The position numbers were made by a program, and so were the translations under genes. A stretch of DNA of 54,498 nt. Origin: an uncultured Bacteroidales bacterium (GTDB lineage Bacteria; Bacteroidota; Bacteroidia; Bacteroidales; F082). This document shows positions 9,861 to 18,013 of the stretch, piece by piece; positions within the stretch are counted from its first letter, which is position 1; every line of letters begins with the position of its first letter. The notes under the pieces are model-generated. The model searched no databases. It was not told the DNA's origin and was given only the letters and a program-made list of their open reading frames with translations. The DNA is taken from positions 1 through 54,498 of the forward strand of contig CAJOEZ010000014.1 of NCBI GenBank assembly GCA_905233685.1, given 5' to 3'.

Positions 9861-10789
9861 GCAAAGTCATCAAATCCACGGGCAGTTGGTACATCGTCTT
9901 GGACGAGTCGGGGCGGCAATGGGAATGTCGCCTACGCGGGAAAATCCGCTTGGACGGGCTACGTTCCACCAACCCTGTGGCGGTTGGCGACAACGTGCAT
10001 TTCGAGCAGGAACCTGGCAAGGGAACAGGAGTCATCAACAAGATTGAAACCCGCGACAATCTCATTGTACGTCAGTCAGTTAACCTGAGCAAAGCCTCGC
10101 ATATCATCGCCGCAAATGTGGATTTGGCCATCGTCGTGGCGACCATCGCGCAGCCGCGTACCTCTACGGGCTTCATCGACCGTTTTTTGGTTACTGCCGA
10201 GGCCTACCATATCCCCGCTGCCGTCATCTTCAACAAATGCGACCTTTACACCGACGATCAGATAGGGGAGATGTGTGTGTTGATGGAATATTATCAAAGT
10301 TTGGGCTATACCTCGTTTGGCGTTTCTGCGAAGACAGGTTTCCAAATCGATGAGCTTAAAACCCTGATGCAAGGCAAGATATGCCTGTTTTCGGGACATT
10401 CTGGTGTGGGCAAGTCGGCGTTAGTGAAGGCACTTGATCCATCTTTGAACGTCCGTATTGGCGCGATTTCCGACTATCACGAAAAAGGCAAGCATACGAC
10501 CACCTTCGCTGAAATGCACCATCTGAACTTTGGCGCATGGATTGTTGATACGCCCGGTATCAAGGAATTTGTGCTCTACGACCTTGAAAAAGAGACCCTT
10601 GCGCAGCGTTTCCCTGAGATGCGTGACCTGATGAGCGAGTGCCGTTTCGCCAACTGCACCCACACTCATGAACCTGGTTGCGCGGTGAAGGCGGCGGTTG
10701 AAAACGGCGACATCGCCGACTGGCGCTATGTGAATTACCTCCGCATGATGACGGATGAAAGCCATGATTCTGTGAAGGAAGAAGGATAA
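9854..10789 (+). CDS. rsgA: Small-subunit ribosome biogenesis GTPase RsgA
   Basis: Circularly permuted GTPase that checks 30S maturation. The N-terminal OB fold (about 1-70) is followed by the permuted G domain: G4 FNKCDLY comes before G1 GHSGVGKS and G3 DTPG. The C-terminal zinc site has the expected Cys and His residues (CRFANCTHTHEPGC). It has 311 residues, near the family norm. It overlaps the end of dprA, and cdsA follows 11 bases later, so dprA-rsgA-cdsA-psd look co-transcribed. Confidence 0.97.
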   Translation: MLGKVIKSTGSWYIVLDESGRQWECRLRGKIRLDGLRSTNPVAVGDNVHFEQEPGKGTGVINKIETRDNLIVRQSVNLSKASHIIAANVDLAIVVATIAQPRTSTGFIDRFLVTAEAYHIPAAVIFNKCDLYTDDQIGEMCVLMEYYQSLGYTSFGVSAKTGFQIDELKTLMQGKICLFSGHSGVGKSALVKALDPSLNVRIGAISDYHEKGKHTTTFAEMHHLNFGAWIVDTPGIKEFVLYDLEKETLAQRFPEMRDLMSECRFANCTHTHEPGCAVKAAVENGDIADWRYVNYLRMMTDESHDSVKEEG

Positions 10790-10800
10790 AATAGTTGATT

Positions 10801-11613
10801 ATGAATGAATTACTAACAAGAACGGTTTCAGGAGTTGTCTTCGTGGCATTGGTCATCGCAAGCGTGTTGCTTGGTCCTTGGACTTGTGCGGCCTTGCTTT
10901 TGGTGGTAGTCGGCATCGGAACATTTGAGATGTGTCGGCTGCATGGAGTTATGGGAACCAAATATCTTATTTTGAGTGAGTTGCTCTCATTGGCAGCGTA
11001 TGTTTTGGCGGCTTTGGTGGCCTTGCATTTTCTCCCGATGAAGTGGCTCGTGTTGGAATTGCTTTTCTTGGTGTTACCGTTTCTAGTTGCCTTGTTTTCA
11101 ACGAAATACGACCATAATACGCTGTTTTCGAGCCTTTACGGTTCCTTGTTTTTCCTGAGTTTGCCCTGCGCTTTGATGTTGTTCATGTATCGCTCCGATT
11201 TGTTTGGCTCATTGGCGGGTGCACATCTTATCTTATTGGTTTTCGGATTGTTGTGGGTGAACGACATCTTCGCATACCTGACGGGAAGACTTTTGGGCAA
11301 GCACAAACTCTTTTCCCGTATTTCGCCCGGCAAGACCATCGAAGGCAGTTTGGGCGGCTTGGTTTTCACCGTGATTGCGATGGTCGTTTTCTGCCATTAC
11401 GCCTCGTGGTTGCCCATACCGGCGGCAGTCGGGATGGCAACTATCGCGGTGATTTTCGGAACTTTAGGCGACTTGTGTGAGTCTATGCTAAAGCGTCAGG
11501 CGGGCGTGAAAGACTCGGGTAAGTTGATTCCGGGTCACGGCGGAATTTTGGATCGTTTTGACTCGGTGATGTTCAGCGTACCGTTTATTTTCGTTTATTT
11601 GCTGCTGCTATGA
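10801..11613 (+). CDS. cdsA: Phosphatidate cytidylyltransferase
   Basis: Integral membrane enzyme making CDP-diacylglycerol from phosphatidate and CTP. The 270-residue protein has about seven to eight hydrophobic segments and the family signature near the C-terminus (LGDLCESMLKRQAGVKDSG, then HGGILDRFDS). An upstream in-frame TTG exists at 10795, but the ATG at 10801 is the better start. The stop overlaps the psd start by 4 bases (ATGA). The product feeds phosphatidylserine synthesis, one step before the enzyme encoded next. Confidence 0.96.
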   Translation: MNELLTRTVSGVVFVALVIASVLLGPWTCAALLLVVVGIGTFEMCRLHGVMGTKYLILSELLSLAAYVLAALVALHFLPMKWLVLELLFLVLPFLVALFSTKYDHNTLFSSLYGSLFFLSLPCALMLFMYRSDLFGSLAGAHLILLVFGLLWVNDIFAYLTGRLLGKHKLFSRISPGKTIEGSLGGLVFTVIAMVVFCHYASWLPIPAAVGMATIAVIFGTLGDLCESMLKRQAGVKDSGKLIPGHGGILDRFDSVMFSVPFIFVYLLLL

Positions 11614-12284
11614 GAATCAATAAAAGGTTACATGAAGAAGGCACGAAGGCCATCTTGATTACGGTCGCGGTGATTACGGCGATTGTGGTGCTGGTCAATT
11701 GGATTTGGCCGATACAAACGATATGGCATGGTCTTTTTTATGCCTTTGAGTTTCTGGTACTTATTATCACCATCCGCTTCTTCCGCGTCCCGATTTGGCG
11801 CAAGACAACGGTGGCCGAAAACGCGGTTTTGTCGCCCGCTGACGGCATCGTGGCGGCCAACGAAGTGGTGATAGAGGACGAGTATTTCCACGACAAGCGT
11901 CGCCAGATTTCCATTTTCATGTCGATTTACGACGTGCATGTCAATTTCTTCCCGTTCAATGGCAAGGTCACTTATTACAAATATCATTCCGGGAAGTTTT
12001 TGCTGGCCTTCAAGCCGAAGTCATCGACTGACAATGAGCACAATACGATTGTCATGAAGGACGATAAGGGCCGAGAAATCCTCGTGCGCCAGATTGCTGG
12101 TTTCGTGGCGCGGCGCATCGTCTGCGACTTGGAGCCGGGCGACAAGGCCATTGCTGGCGAGGAGTTGGGCATGATTCGTTTCGGCTCGCGTGTGGATGTG
12201 TTTTTGCCTTTGGATGCCGAAGTCAAGGTGAAGATTAACCAAATGACCACGGGCAAGGAAACGGTTTTGGCGGTGTTGAATTAA
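11610..12284 (+). CDS. psd: Phosphatidylserine decarboxylase, short form
   Basis: Pyruvoyl-dependent decarboxylase converting phosphatidylserine to phosphatidylethanolamine. It has 224 residues, with two N-terminal membrane segments (about 13-33 and 40-58), the SPADG motif near 75, the DVHVNFFP motif near 108, and the self-cleavage site Gly192-Ser193 in RFGSR; the Ser becomes the pyruvoyl group. The short form is usual in Bacteroidota. It is translationally coupled to cdsA, giving a two-step phospholipid module. Confidence 0.95.
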   Translation: MRINKRLHEEGTKAILITVAVITAIVVLVNWIWPIQTIWHGLFYAFEFLVLIITIRFFRVPIWRKTTVAENAVLSPADGIVAANEVVIEDEYFHDKRRQISIFMSIYDVHVNFFPFNGKVTYYKYHSGKFLLAFKPKSSTDNEHNTIVMKDDKGREILVRQIAGFVARRIVCDLEPGDKAIAGEELGMIRFGSRVDVFLPLDAEVKVKINQMTTGKETVLAVLN

Positions 12285-12304
12285 CACACCCCCCCTGGTT
12301 TTTA

Positions 12305-12312
12305 TACTTTTG
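12305..12312 (+). promoter_or_regulatory. Probable promoter of the cyclophilin gene, minus-7 box
   Basis: TACTTTTG matches TAnnTTTG, 21 bases before the cyclophilin ATG and 20 bases after the psd stop. A C-rich stretch lies just upstream and no TTTG minus-33 element is at normal spacing. Confidence 0.45.
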
Positions 12313-12333
12313 TGCCAATTATTAAAGCATAAT

Positions 12334-13014
12334 ATGAAAAGGATTGTAACGGTTATTGCGTTTGCAGCTATGATAACCCTGCTGATCTCCTGCAAGAAAA
12401 AGGAAGTCCATGTGGTAATGGAAACCACAAAAGGCGACATTGAACTGAAACTATACGATGCCACGCCTTTGCATCGTGATAACTTCAAGATGCTGGTGGA
12501 GGAAGGGGCCTATGATTCGCTGCTCTTCCATCGTGTGATTTGCGACTTCATGATTCAAGGCGGCGACCCAGATTCGAAACATGCTGAAAAAGGCCAGTTG
12601 CTCGGTGAGGGTGACAGACCATACACGATACCAGCCGAATTCAGGCTCGATGAAGGGATTTTCCATCGTCGTGGAGTGTTGGCAGCGGCACGGGAAGGTG
12701 ATGATGTGAATCCAGAGCAGCGCAGTTCCGCAATGCAATTCTATATTGTATGGGGAAAAACCTTTGACGATGAGGGGTTGGATAATGTTCAGAAACGAAT
12801 TGACAACTATACAAATGGTCGGGTAAAACTCACTCCTGAAATGCGCGAAGTGTATAAAACAGTCGGAGGAGCGCCACACTTGGACGGTCAATATTCTGTC
12901 TTTGGCGAAGTCGTTTCCGGGCTTGATGTAGTAGATGCCATTCAGCAAGTACCAACTGACACCAACGACCGGCCTATTGAAGATGTCCGAATTATCCGTG
13001 CTTATCTGCGGTGA
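12334..13014 (+). CDS. Lipoprotein cyclophilin-type peptidyl-prolyl isomerase
   Basis: Probable envelope-located proline isomerase of 226 residues. The N-terminus is a lipoprotein signal with lipobox LISC (Cys at about residue 18). The cyclophilin core follows, with FHRVICDFMIQGGD, and AMQFYIVWG in place of the usual SQFFI. There is an insertion of about 30 residues before the final GQYSVFGEVVSGLDVVD. The start is placed at the ATG at 12334 because the upstream in-frame extension would precede the signal peptide. It is monocistronic by position. Confidence 0.92.
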   Translation: MKRIVTVIAFAAMITLLISCKKKEVHVVMETTKGDIELKLYDATPLHRDNFKMLVEEGAYDSLLFHRVICDFMIQGGDPDSKHAEKGQLLGEGDRPYTIPAEFRLDEGIFHRRGVLAAAREGDDVNPEQRSSAMQFYIVWGKTFDDEGLDNVQKRIDNYTNGRVKLTPEMREVYKTVGGAPHLDGQYSVFGEVVSGLDVVDAIQQVPTDTNDRPIEDVRIIRAYLR

Positions 13015-13158
13015 TTGCGCCAGCAGCTATTGGCAGGTCAACAGCAATACCGTTGATACGATTCAGTTGACGTACAAAATGGGTAAACTATTGGGTAAAC
13101 GGGTAAAAGAAAGTCGGCATAACGCAGTGTTTATCACTTTGTTACACCGACTATTCCG

Positions 13159-13506
13159 TGGAGATGGAGGGAGTCGAACCCTCGTCCAAACAAGGAACCC
13201 CCATGGTTTCTACATGCTTATTCCGCTGTTGTTTTTCGTGCCGTGCAAGGGAGCGAACGCCCTAAACACGACCTTATCTCCTAAGTTTCGCCTTGCTGTC
13301 GGAGCGCCGACAAGGCTATCCCGAAATTGCTTAGCACCCCGTGCTCAGGCCGGAATCAGGAATCTCCACCTGCGGGATGTCTCGTCCCAGCGAGAGCGTA
13401 GTTGTTTTCGCCAATTACTTTTTTGCAGTCAAGATTAACGAGCGTCACTGCGAGGCTCGACATGCTTACATGACAATTCATCTTGCTGTCAAAACCATAC
13501 ATCCCC
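13159..13506 (-). ncRNA. ssrA: tmRNA (ssrA)
   Basis: The 5' end (13506) begins GGGGATG and the 3' end (13159) has CATCTCC plus discriminator A; the seven base pairs form the acceptor stem. The T-arm GAGGG-TTCGACT-CCCTC is visible, and CGG rather than CCA follows, so CCA must be added enzymatically. The mRNA-like part contains GENNYALA at 13412-13389, which matches Bacteroidota tags except that GGG (Gly) follows where an Ala codon and a stop are expected. The frame continues GTRHPAGGDS to a TGA at 13358-13356. The tag is therefore unusual or the assembly has an error here. A matching promoter lies at 13604-13634. Confidence 0.93.
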
Positions 13507-13603
13507 TTTTTCAGTTTAGAGTTGATAGTTGAGAGTTTAGAGCTGACCTGCATGTCATCCCTCCCCATTGACAGTTAGTTTGTCATCCTCAAAGAACGGG
13601 CGG

Positions 13604-13634
13604 CAAAAGTACAGTAAATTTCAATACCCTGCAA
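13604..13634 (-). promoter_or_regulatory. tmRNA promoter
   Basis: On the minus strand TACTTTTG (13604-13611) matches TAnnTTTG, and TTG lies at 13632-13634 with a 20-base spacer, close to the Bacteroidota minus-33/minus-7 arrangement. It predicts a leader of roughly 90 bases that would be removed from pre-tmRNA. Confidence 0.6.
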
Positions 13635-13738
13635 GAGGTTAGAACAAAGTTTTTCGTTATGCAGGCTTTTGAAGGCATGTCATCCCTACGCGGGATAGTG
13701 CGGTGGCATGGGATCTATGCGTTCAAAAGCTCAATGCC

Positions 13739-13797
13739 CGACCTTCTATAGATTCCATTCTACGCACAAGCCTCTGCTGGAATGACATAGAAGGTCG
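13739..13797. repeat. Inverted repeat downstream of the response regulator
   Basis: CGACCTTCTAT at 13739-13749 is exactly inverted at 13787-13797, and ATTCCA/TGGAAT pair inside, giving an extended hairpin. It begins 6 bases past the stop of the minus-strand response regulator. There is no T-run, so it is more likely a REP-like element than an intrinsic terminator. Confidence 0.6.
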
Positions 13798-13802
13798 AAC
13801 TA

Positions 13803-14963
13803 TTAATTCAACGGATTGCCAAAACGCTCTACATCGTCTTTCGTGATTTCGCCTCCGCAAAGAATGACAAGGCGTTCCACGATGTTGCGCAGCTCGCGTA
13901 TGTTGCCGGTCCATTGGTACTGTTTCAGGGTTTCCATAGCCTCCGGCTCGAAGCTCGGGACGGGCTTACCCATGTCTTGTGCGATGTTTTCCAGGAAGTT
14001 GCCGACCAACAGCGGAATGTCGTCCTTGCGCTCGCGCAACGGTGGCACTTGGATGACGATGACGCTCAAACGGTGGTAGAGGTCCTCGCGGAAGTTGCCT
14101 TTTTCGATTTCGGCCTTCAGGTTCTTGTTGGTGGCGGCCAAAATGCGCACGTTCACGGGAATTTCCTTCTCGCCGCCCACGCGGGTGATTTTGTTTTCCT
14201 GCAAAGCCCTCAAAACCTTGGCTTGAGCCGAAAGGCTCATGTCGCCGATTTCGTCCAAGAAGAGGGTACCGCCGTCAGCGAGCTCGAAGTCGCCCTTGCG
14301 CTGTTTGATGGCGGAAGTGAAAGCTCCTTTCTCATGACCAAATAATTGACTTTCAATTAATTCTGAAGGAATAGCGGCGCAATTCACCTCGATGAACGGA
14401 CCGCTGCTGCGTGTGCTGAGTTCATGCAGCTGGCGGGCGACGAGTTCCTTGCCCGTGCCGTTTTCGCCCGTGATGAGCACGCGGGCGTTGGTGGGCGCAA
14501 CTTTCTCGATCATGTCCTTCACTCCGAGCATGGGATCAGACTCGCCAATCATCTGGTTTTGGAGTTTTACTGCTTTTTTCAGAACCTTGTTCTCGGTAGC
14601 TAAGTTCTTCTTGTCCAATGCATTGCGCAAGGTGATGAGCAGTCGGTTCAAGTCGGGTGGCTTGGGGATGAAGTCGAAAGCGCCTTTCTTGATGGCTTCA
14701 ACGGCAGTTTCAATGGTGCCATGGCCCGAGAGCATGATGACGGGCGTGTCGCAGCTTTCGCGGATGGCGGCGAGCACTTCAATGCCGTCCATTTCAGGCA
14801 TTTTGATGTCGCAGAAAATGGCGTCAAAGTCTTGTTCCTTAATGATTTGCAGGGCATCCATTCCCGTGGCGGCATCGTCCACTTGATAGCTTTCGTTTTC
14901 GAGGATATCGCGTAGCACACGGCGGATGGGCGCCTCGTCGTCGATGATGAGTATTCTGGGCAT
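13803..14963 (-). CDS. NtrC-like sigma-54 response regulator lacking a Fis domain
   Basis: Two-component response regulator of 386 residues. The receiver domain (1-115) has the phospho-acceptor Asp52. The AAA+ domain (about 135-365) has Walker A GENGTGKE (166-173), Walker B LFLDEIG (234-240) and the arginine-finger region FREDLYHRLS. The sigma-54 contact loop is GAFTSA (213-218) instead of GAFTGA. The protein ends about 30 residues after the AAA+ lid, with no helix-turn-helix. It may act without specific enhancer binding or with a partner. No sensor kinase is adjacent. Its own minus-7 box lies at 14980-14987. Confidence 0.9.
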   Translation of the reverse strand: MPRILIIDDEAPIRRVLRDILENESYQVDDAATGMDALQIIKEQDFDAIFCDIKMPEMDGIEVLAAIRESCDTPVIMLSGHGTIETAVEAIKKGAFDFIPKPPDLNRLLITLRNALDKKNLATENKVLKKAVKLQNQMIGESDPMLGVKDMIEKVAPTNARVLITGENGTGKELVARQLHELSTRSSGPFIEVNCAAIPSELIESQLFGHEKGAFTSAIKQRKGDFELADGGTLFLDEIGDMSLSAQAKVLRALQENKITRVGGEKEIPVNVRILAATNKNLKAEIEKGNFREDLYHRLSVIVIQVPPLRERKDDIPLLVGNFLENIAQDMGKPVPSFEPEAMETLKQYQWTGNIRELRNIVERLVILCGGEITKDDVERFGNPLN

Positions 14964-14979
14964 TGCAGTTAATTTTGCG

Positions 14980-14987
14980 CAAAGATA
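14980..14987 (-). promoter_or_regulatory. Response regulator promoter, minus-7 box
   Basis: TATCTTTG on the minus strand (consensus TAnnTTTG), 16 bases upstream of the regulator ATG. It is divergent from the box at 15010-15017. Confidence 0.5.
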
Positions 14988-15009
14988 GCGACTTTTCGGC
15001 TAATTTCTT

Positions 15010-15017
15010 TATTTTTG
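15010..15017 (+). promoter_or_regulatory. Promoter of the SUMF1-like gene, minus-7 box
   Basis: TATTTTTG, matching TAnnTTTG, 18 bases before the ATG at 15036. No convincing minus-33 element. Confidence 0.5.
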
Positions 15018-15035
15018 CCTCTCAAAAGAATAAAA

Positions 15036-15863
15036 ATGAAGAAGATTTACCTGTTTTTCAGTCTGTTTGCACTAATGGGGACGATGTCATTTGCCCAAGA
15101 CTCCATCCCCGCGCCGACATCATACCGTGTCAACGGAGTGACATTCAAGATGGTGCGCGTCGAGAAGGGCGAATTTTGGATGGGCGCGCAACATAAGGAC
15201 ACCGCCGAATTCAACTATGACCGCTATTCGCAAGACGATGAGATGCCCGTGCATCACGTTTCCATTGTAGAGGACTTTTACATCGGCCAAACCGAGGTGA
15301 CGCAAAAGCTATGGAAGGCAGTGATGGGTTACAATCCAAGCAAGAAAAAGTGCTGCGACAAGCTTCCTGTTACCAATGTTTCGTTCATTGAAATTCAGGA
15401 ATTTATGACGATATTGGACAGCCTCACCGGGATGAAGTTCCGCCTTCCCACCGAAGAGGAATGGGAGTTTGCGGCACGGGGTGGCAACCTCTCCAAAAAC
15501 TACGTTTACAGCGGCGGCAACGAAACGAAAAAGGTGGCTTGGCACTACGGCAACACAAGCAAGCTGCATAAATGCGGTAAAAAACGGCCCAACGAACTGG
15601 GCATCTACGACATGTCGGGCAACGTGTGGGAATGGTGCGCGACGAAGTACCGCTACTACGACAAGCAACGCAACGCGCGACTTGGCAAGGAAGGCGACAT
15701 GTACATCATCCGGGGCGGGGCGTGGCAACTGCCTGAGACCTCGTGTCGCGTGGCGTGGCGAGGAAAACGCCTGCCCGACCTACAAAACTCTTTCGGCGGC
15801 TTCCGGCTTTGCTTGGATGCCAAATACGTGAAGGAAGAAACGCCCGAAGCCAAAGCGCAATGA
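15036..15863 (+). CDS. Secreted SUMF1/formylglycine-generating-enzyme-like protein
   Basis: A 275-residue exported protein: signal peptide to about residue 20 (ending SFAQ), then the FGE/SUMF1 fold with GEFWMGA, QTEVTQKLW, RLPTEEEWEFAARGG, NVWEWC, IIRGGAW and FGGFRLC. In true formylglycine-generating enzymes two Cys follow RGGSW at fixed spacing. Here the first position is not Cys (WQLPETSC), so sulfatase-activating chemistry is unlikely. Bacteroidota use this fold in several surface proteins, including GldK/PorK of the T9SS, but this one is shorter and has no lipobox. The ATG at 15036 is chosen because it begins the signal peptide. It overlaps the next gene by 4 bases. Confidence 0.88.
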   Translation: MKKIYLFFSLFALMGTMSFAQDSIPAPTSYRVNGVTFKMVRVEKGEFWMGAQHKDTAEFNYDRYSQDDEMPVHHVSIVEDFYIGQTEVTQKLWKAVMGYNPSKKKCCDKLPVTNVSFIEIQEFMTILDSLTGMKFRLPTEEEWEFAARGGNLSKNYVYSGGNETKKVAWHYGNTSKLHKCGKKRPNELGIYDMSGNVWEWCATKYRYYDKQRNARLGKEGDMYIIRGGAWQLPETSCRVAWRGKRLPDLQNSFGGFRLCLDAKYVKEETPEAKAQ

Positions 15864-18013
15864 AGGCCCGAATCGGCATAATGACGGTTTTTCTGCTGCT
15901 TTCTTTTTGGGGAAATGCGCAGCAAAACATTGACATCCAGGTAAAAACAGCCGAAAACACCTTGGCGTTTCCCTGGGCTGGCGGCCTGAACGCCTGCCAG
16001 TTCGGCCGCATGGACATGGACGGCGACGGCAAAAAGGATTTGCTCGTCTTCGACCGCCACGGCAACCGCCTGCTGACCTTCCTCAATCGTGGCGCGACGG
16101 GCGAAATCAACTATGCTTATGCGCCGGAATACGCCAAGCGTTTCCCGAAACTGACCGATTGGGCCATCTTCGCCGACTACGACGGCGACGGGCGCGAGGA
16201 CATTTTTACCTATTCCCAAGGCTGGGCGGGAATGAAGGTGTATCGCAATATTTCTTCGGAACAGATTGGTTTTGAGTTGGTTGTATATCCCTATCTGACC
16301 TCGTGGCAGGGCGGGGGAGAGGTGAACCTCATCGCCACCAACGCCGACTATCCTGCTATCACCGACTTGGACGGCGACGGCGATTTGGACATCCTGACCT
16401 TTGGCGTGTTGGGCACGTTCATCGAGAAGCACTGCAATTTGTCGGTGGAGCGTTATGGCATGCGCGATTCCTTGGTGTTCGAGAAGACTGAGCACTGCTG
16501 GGGGCGCGTGGCCGAGAGCGAGGAAAACAACGAGATGTATTTGGACACCTGCTTGTTTGGCAAGTCGCTGATTGTCAATGAAGACGACTTTCGTCACCGA
16601 GGCGCGACCTTTGCTGTCCGTGATTTGACGGGAAACGGTCTGCCCGACCTGCTCCTTGCCGATGTTGATTACCCGAACCTTGTTTTCTTGAAAAATGGTG
16701 GTACGCCAGAAAACGCGCTAATGGTCAGCCAGGAAACCGAATTTCCTGAAAACGAGCTAGTTCACCTGTTTTCCATGCCCGTACCCTTTTTCACCGACAT
16801 TGACAATGACGGCGTGGACGACCTGCTTGTCTCACCTTTCGACCCGAATCCTATGTCAAGCGAAGGACAAAACTCGGTGTGGCTGTATTTAAACAAAGGA
16901 ACGAATCAACAACCTGATTTTCAGCTTAAAACGAAATTGTTTTTGCAAGGCCAAATGCTTGACGTAGGTACGGGTGCCTACCCTGTTTTCACCGATGTGG
17001 ATAGCGACGGCCTCACGGATTTGGTGGTCGGCAGTGTCGGCGATTTGGGCTCCACCTATTATATATATGGCAGTCTCCAAACCCACCGCTCTGCGCAATT
17101 ACATCTTTATAAGAATGTTGGAACGACACAAAATCCTGTTTTTCAGCTTTTTGACAACGACTTCGGCGAATTGACAGCCTTGAAGCAAACGGGCTTGGTA
17201 CCTACTTTCGGCGACTTGAATGGCGACGGGCACAAGGAAATGCTCGTCGGCACGGCGGAAGGACATCTGTTGCTCTTTGATACTGATTTCAACCTTTTGG
17301 ACGACGACTTTTTGCACTTCGGGAACGCATGGTCCGCGCCTTGCCTCTTCGATGTCGATGCCGACGGCGTGTTGGATTTGGTCGTCGGCGATGCGATCGG
17401 TAAACTGACTTATTATCAAGGCTTTAAGCAAGGAAACAACACAAGCTTCCAGTCAATCACCGACTTTTGGGGACAGGTGGATGTTTGCGACCATGCGGCT
17501 TCGTATTTTGGCTACAGCGTCCCGACGATGTTCAAGGTTGGGGGAGAGGTTTTGCTCGCGGTCGGCTCGGAACAAGGAAAGATGTTCTTGTTCAAGGATT
17601 TGAGCTTGAGCTTCGGCTCGGCCTTCACTGACATTTCTGACCGCTGGAGCGACTATGTTTGCGACTTTGAGAATAGTTTCGGTCTGCGATGCTCCTCCGC
17701 TTTGGCTGACCTCAACAGCGACGGCAACCTTGAAATGGTCGTCGGGAATTTCAGCGGCGGCTTGGAGTTGCAGAACGGAAATATCGCTGTGAATCAAGGC
17801 ATTGAAGAGGATAGAAACGCTGGTTTTCGCGTTTATCCTAATCCTTCACGGGGCTGCGTCACCATTGAAGGCACGGGCCGCTTGACTATCACAAACCTTC
17901 TCGGGCAGATGGTTTTGACCAAGGACATTAACGGCATGGAAACGATTGAATTGCCGCGAGGAGTGTATTTCGTGAAACTAAACGGAAGTGTGCAAAAGGT
18001 TGTTGTGGAATAA
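15860..18013 (+). CDS. Secreted FG-GAP/VCBS repeat protein with T9SS sorting domain
   Basis: A 717-residue surface protein. The signal peptide ends near NAQ (residue 21). At least eight FG-GAP/VCBS-type calcium-binding repeats follow, recognised by DxDGDG-like loops: DMDGDGKKD, DYDGDGRED, DLDGDGDLD, DIDNDGVDD, DVDSDGLTD, DLNGDGHKE, DVDADGVLD and DLNSDGNLE. They probably form a seven- or eight-bladed beta-propeller. The C-terminal 70 residues are a T9SS type A domain (VYPNPSRG, ending QKVVVE). The longer upstream frame is rejected because the ATG at 15860 starts the signal peptide and overlaps the previous stop (ATGA), implying co-translation with the SUMF1-like protein. Confidence 0.9.
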   Translation: MKARIGIMTVFLLLSFWGNAQQNIDIQVKTAENTLAFPWAGGLNACQFGRMDMDGDGKKDLLVFDRHGNRLLTFLNRGATGEINYAYAPEYAKRFPKLTDWAIFADYDGDGREDIFTYSQGWAGMKVYRNISSEQIGFELVVYPYLTSWQGGGEVNLIATNADYPAITDLDGDGDLDILTFGVLGTFIEKHCNLSVERYGMRDSLVFEKTEHCWGRVAESEENNEMYLDTCLFGKSLIVNEDDFRHRGATFAVRDLTGNGLPDLLLADVDYPNLVFLKNGGTPENALMVSQETEFPENELVHLFSMPVPFFTDIDNDGVDDLLVSPFDPNPMSSEGQNSVWLYLNKGTNQQPDFQLKTKLFLQGQMLDVGTGAYPVFTDVDSDGLTDLVVGSVGDLGSTYYIYGSLQTHRSAQLHLYKNVGTTQNPVFQLFDNDFGELTALKQTGLVPTFGDLNGDGHKEMLVGTAEGHLLLFDTDFNLLDDDFLHFGNAWSAPCLFDVDADGVLDLVVGDAIGKLTYYQGFKQGNNTSFQSITDFWGQVDVCDHAASYFGYSVPTMFKVGGEVLLAVGSEQGKMFLFKDLSLSFGSAFTDISDRWSDYVCDFENSFGLRCSSALADLNSDGNLEMVVGNFSGGLELQNGNIAVNQGIEEDRNAGFRVYPNPSRGCVTIEGTGRLTITNLLGQMVLTKDINGMETIELPRGVYFVKLNGSVQKVVVE

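Larger units (their letters stand above)
13507..13802. other. Intergenic region between tmRNA and the response regulator
   Basis: About 296 bases without a supportable gene. It holds low-complexity GTTTAGAGTTGATAG-type words (13513-13550), repeated GTCATCC words, the tmRNA promoter, and an inverted repeat near the end of the regulator gene. Nothing else was recognised. Confidence 0.6.

Noticed and set aside
13080..13106. Triple GGGTAAA as an integrase attachment site
   Set aside because: No second copy of the tmRNA end and no recombinase gene is present in the window.
15656..16597. Minus-strand open frame of 313 codons across the SUMF1-like and FG-GAP genes
   Set aside because: Spans two well-supported sense genes and their overlap.
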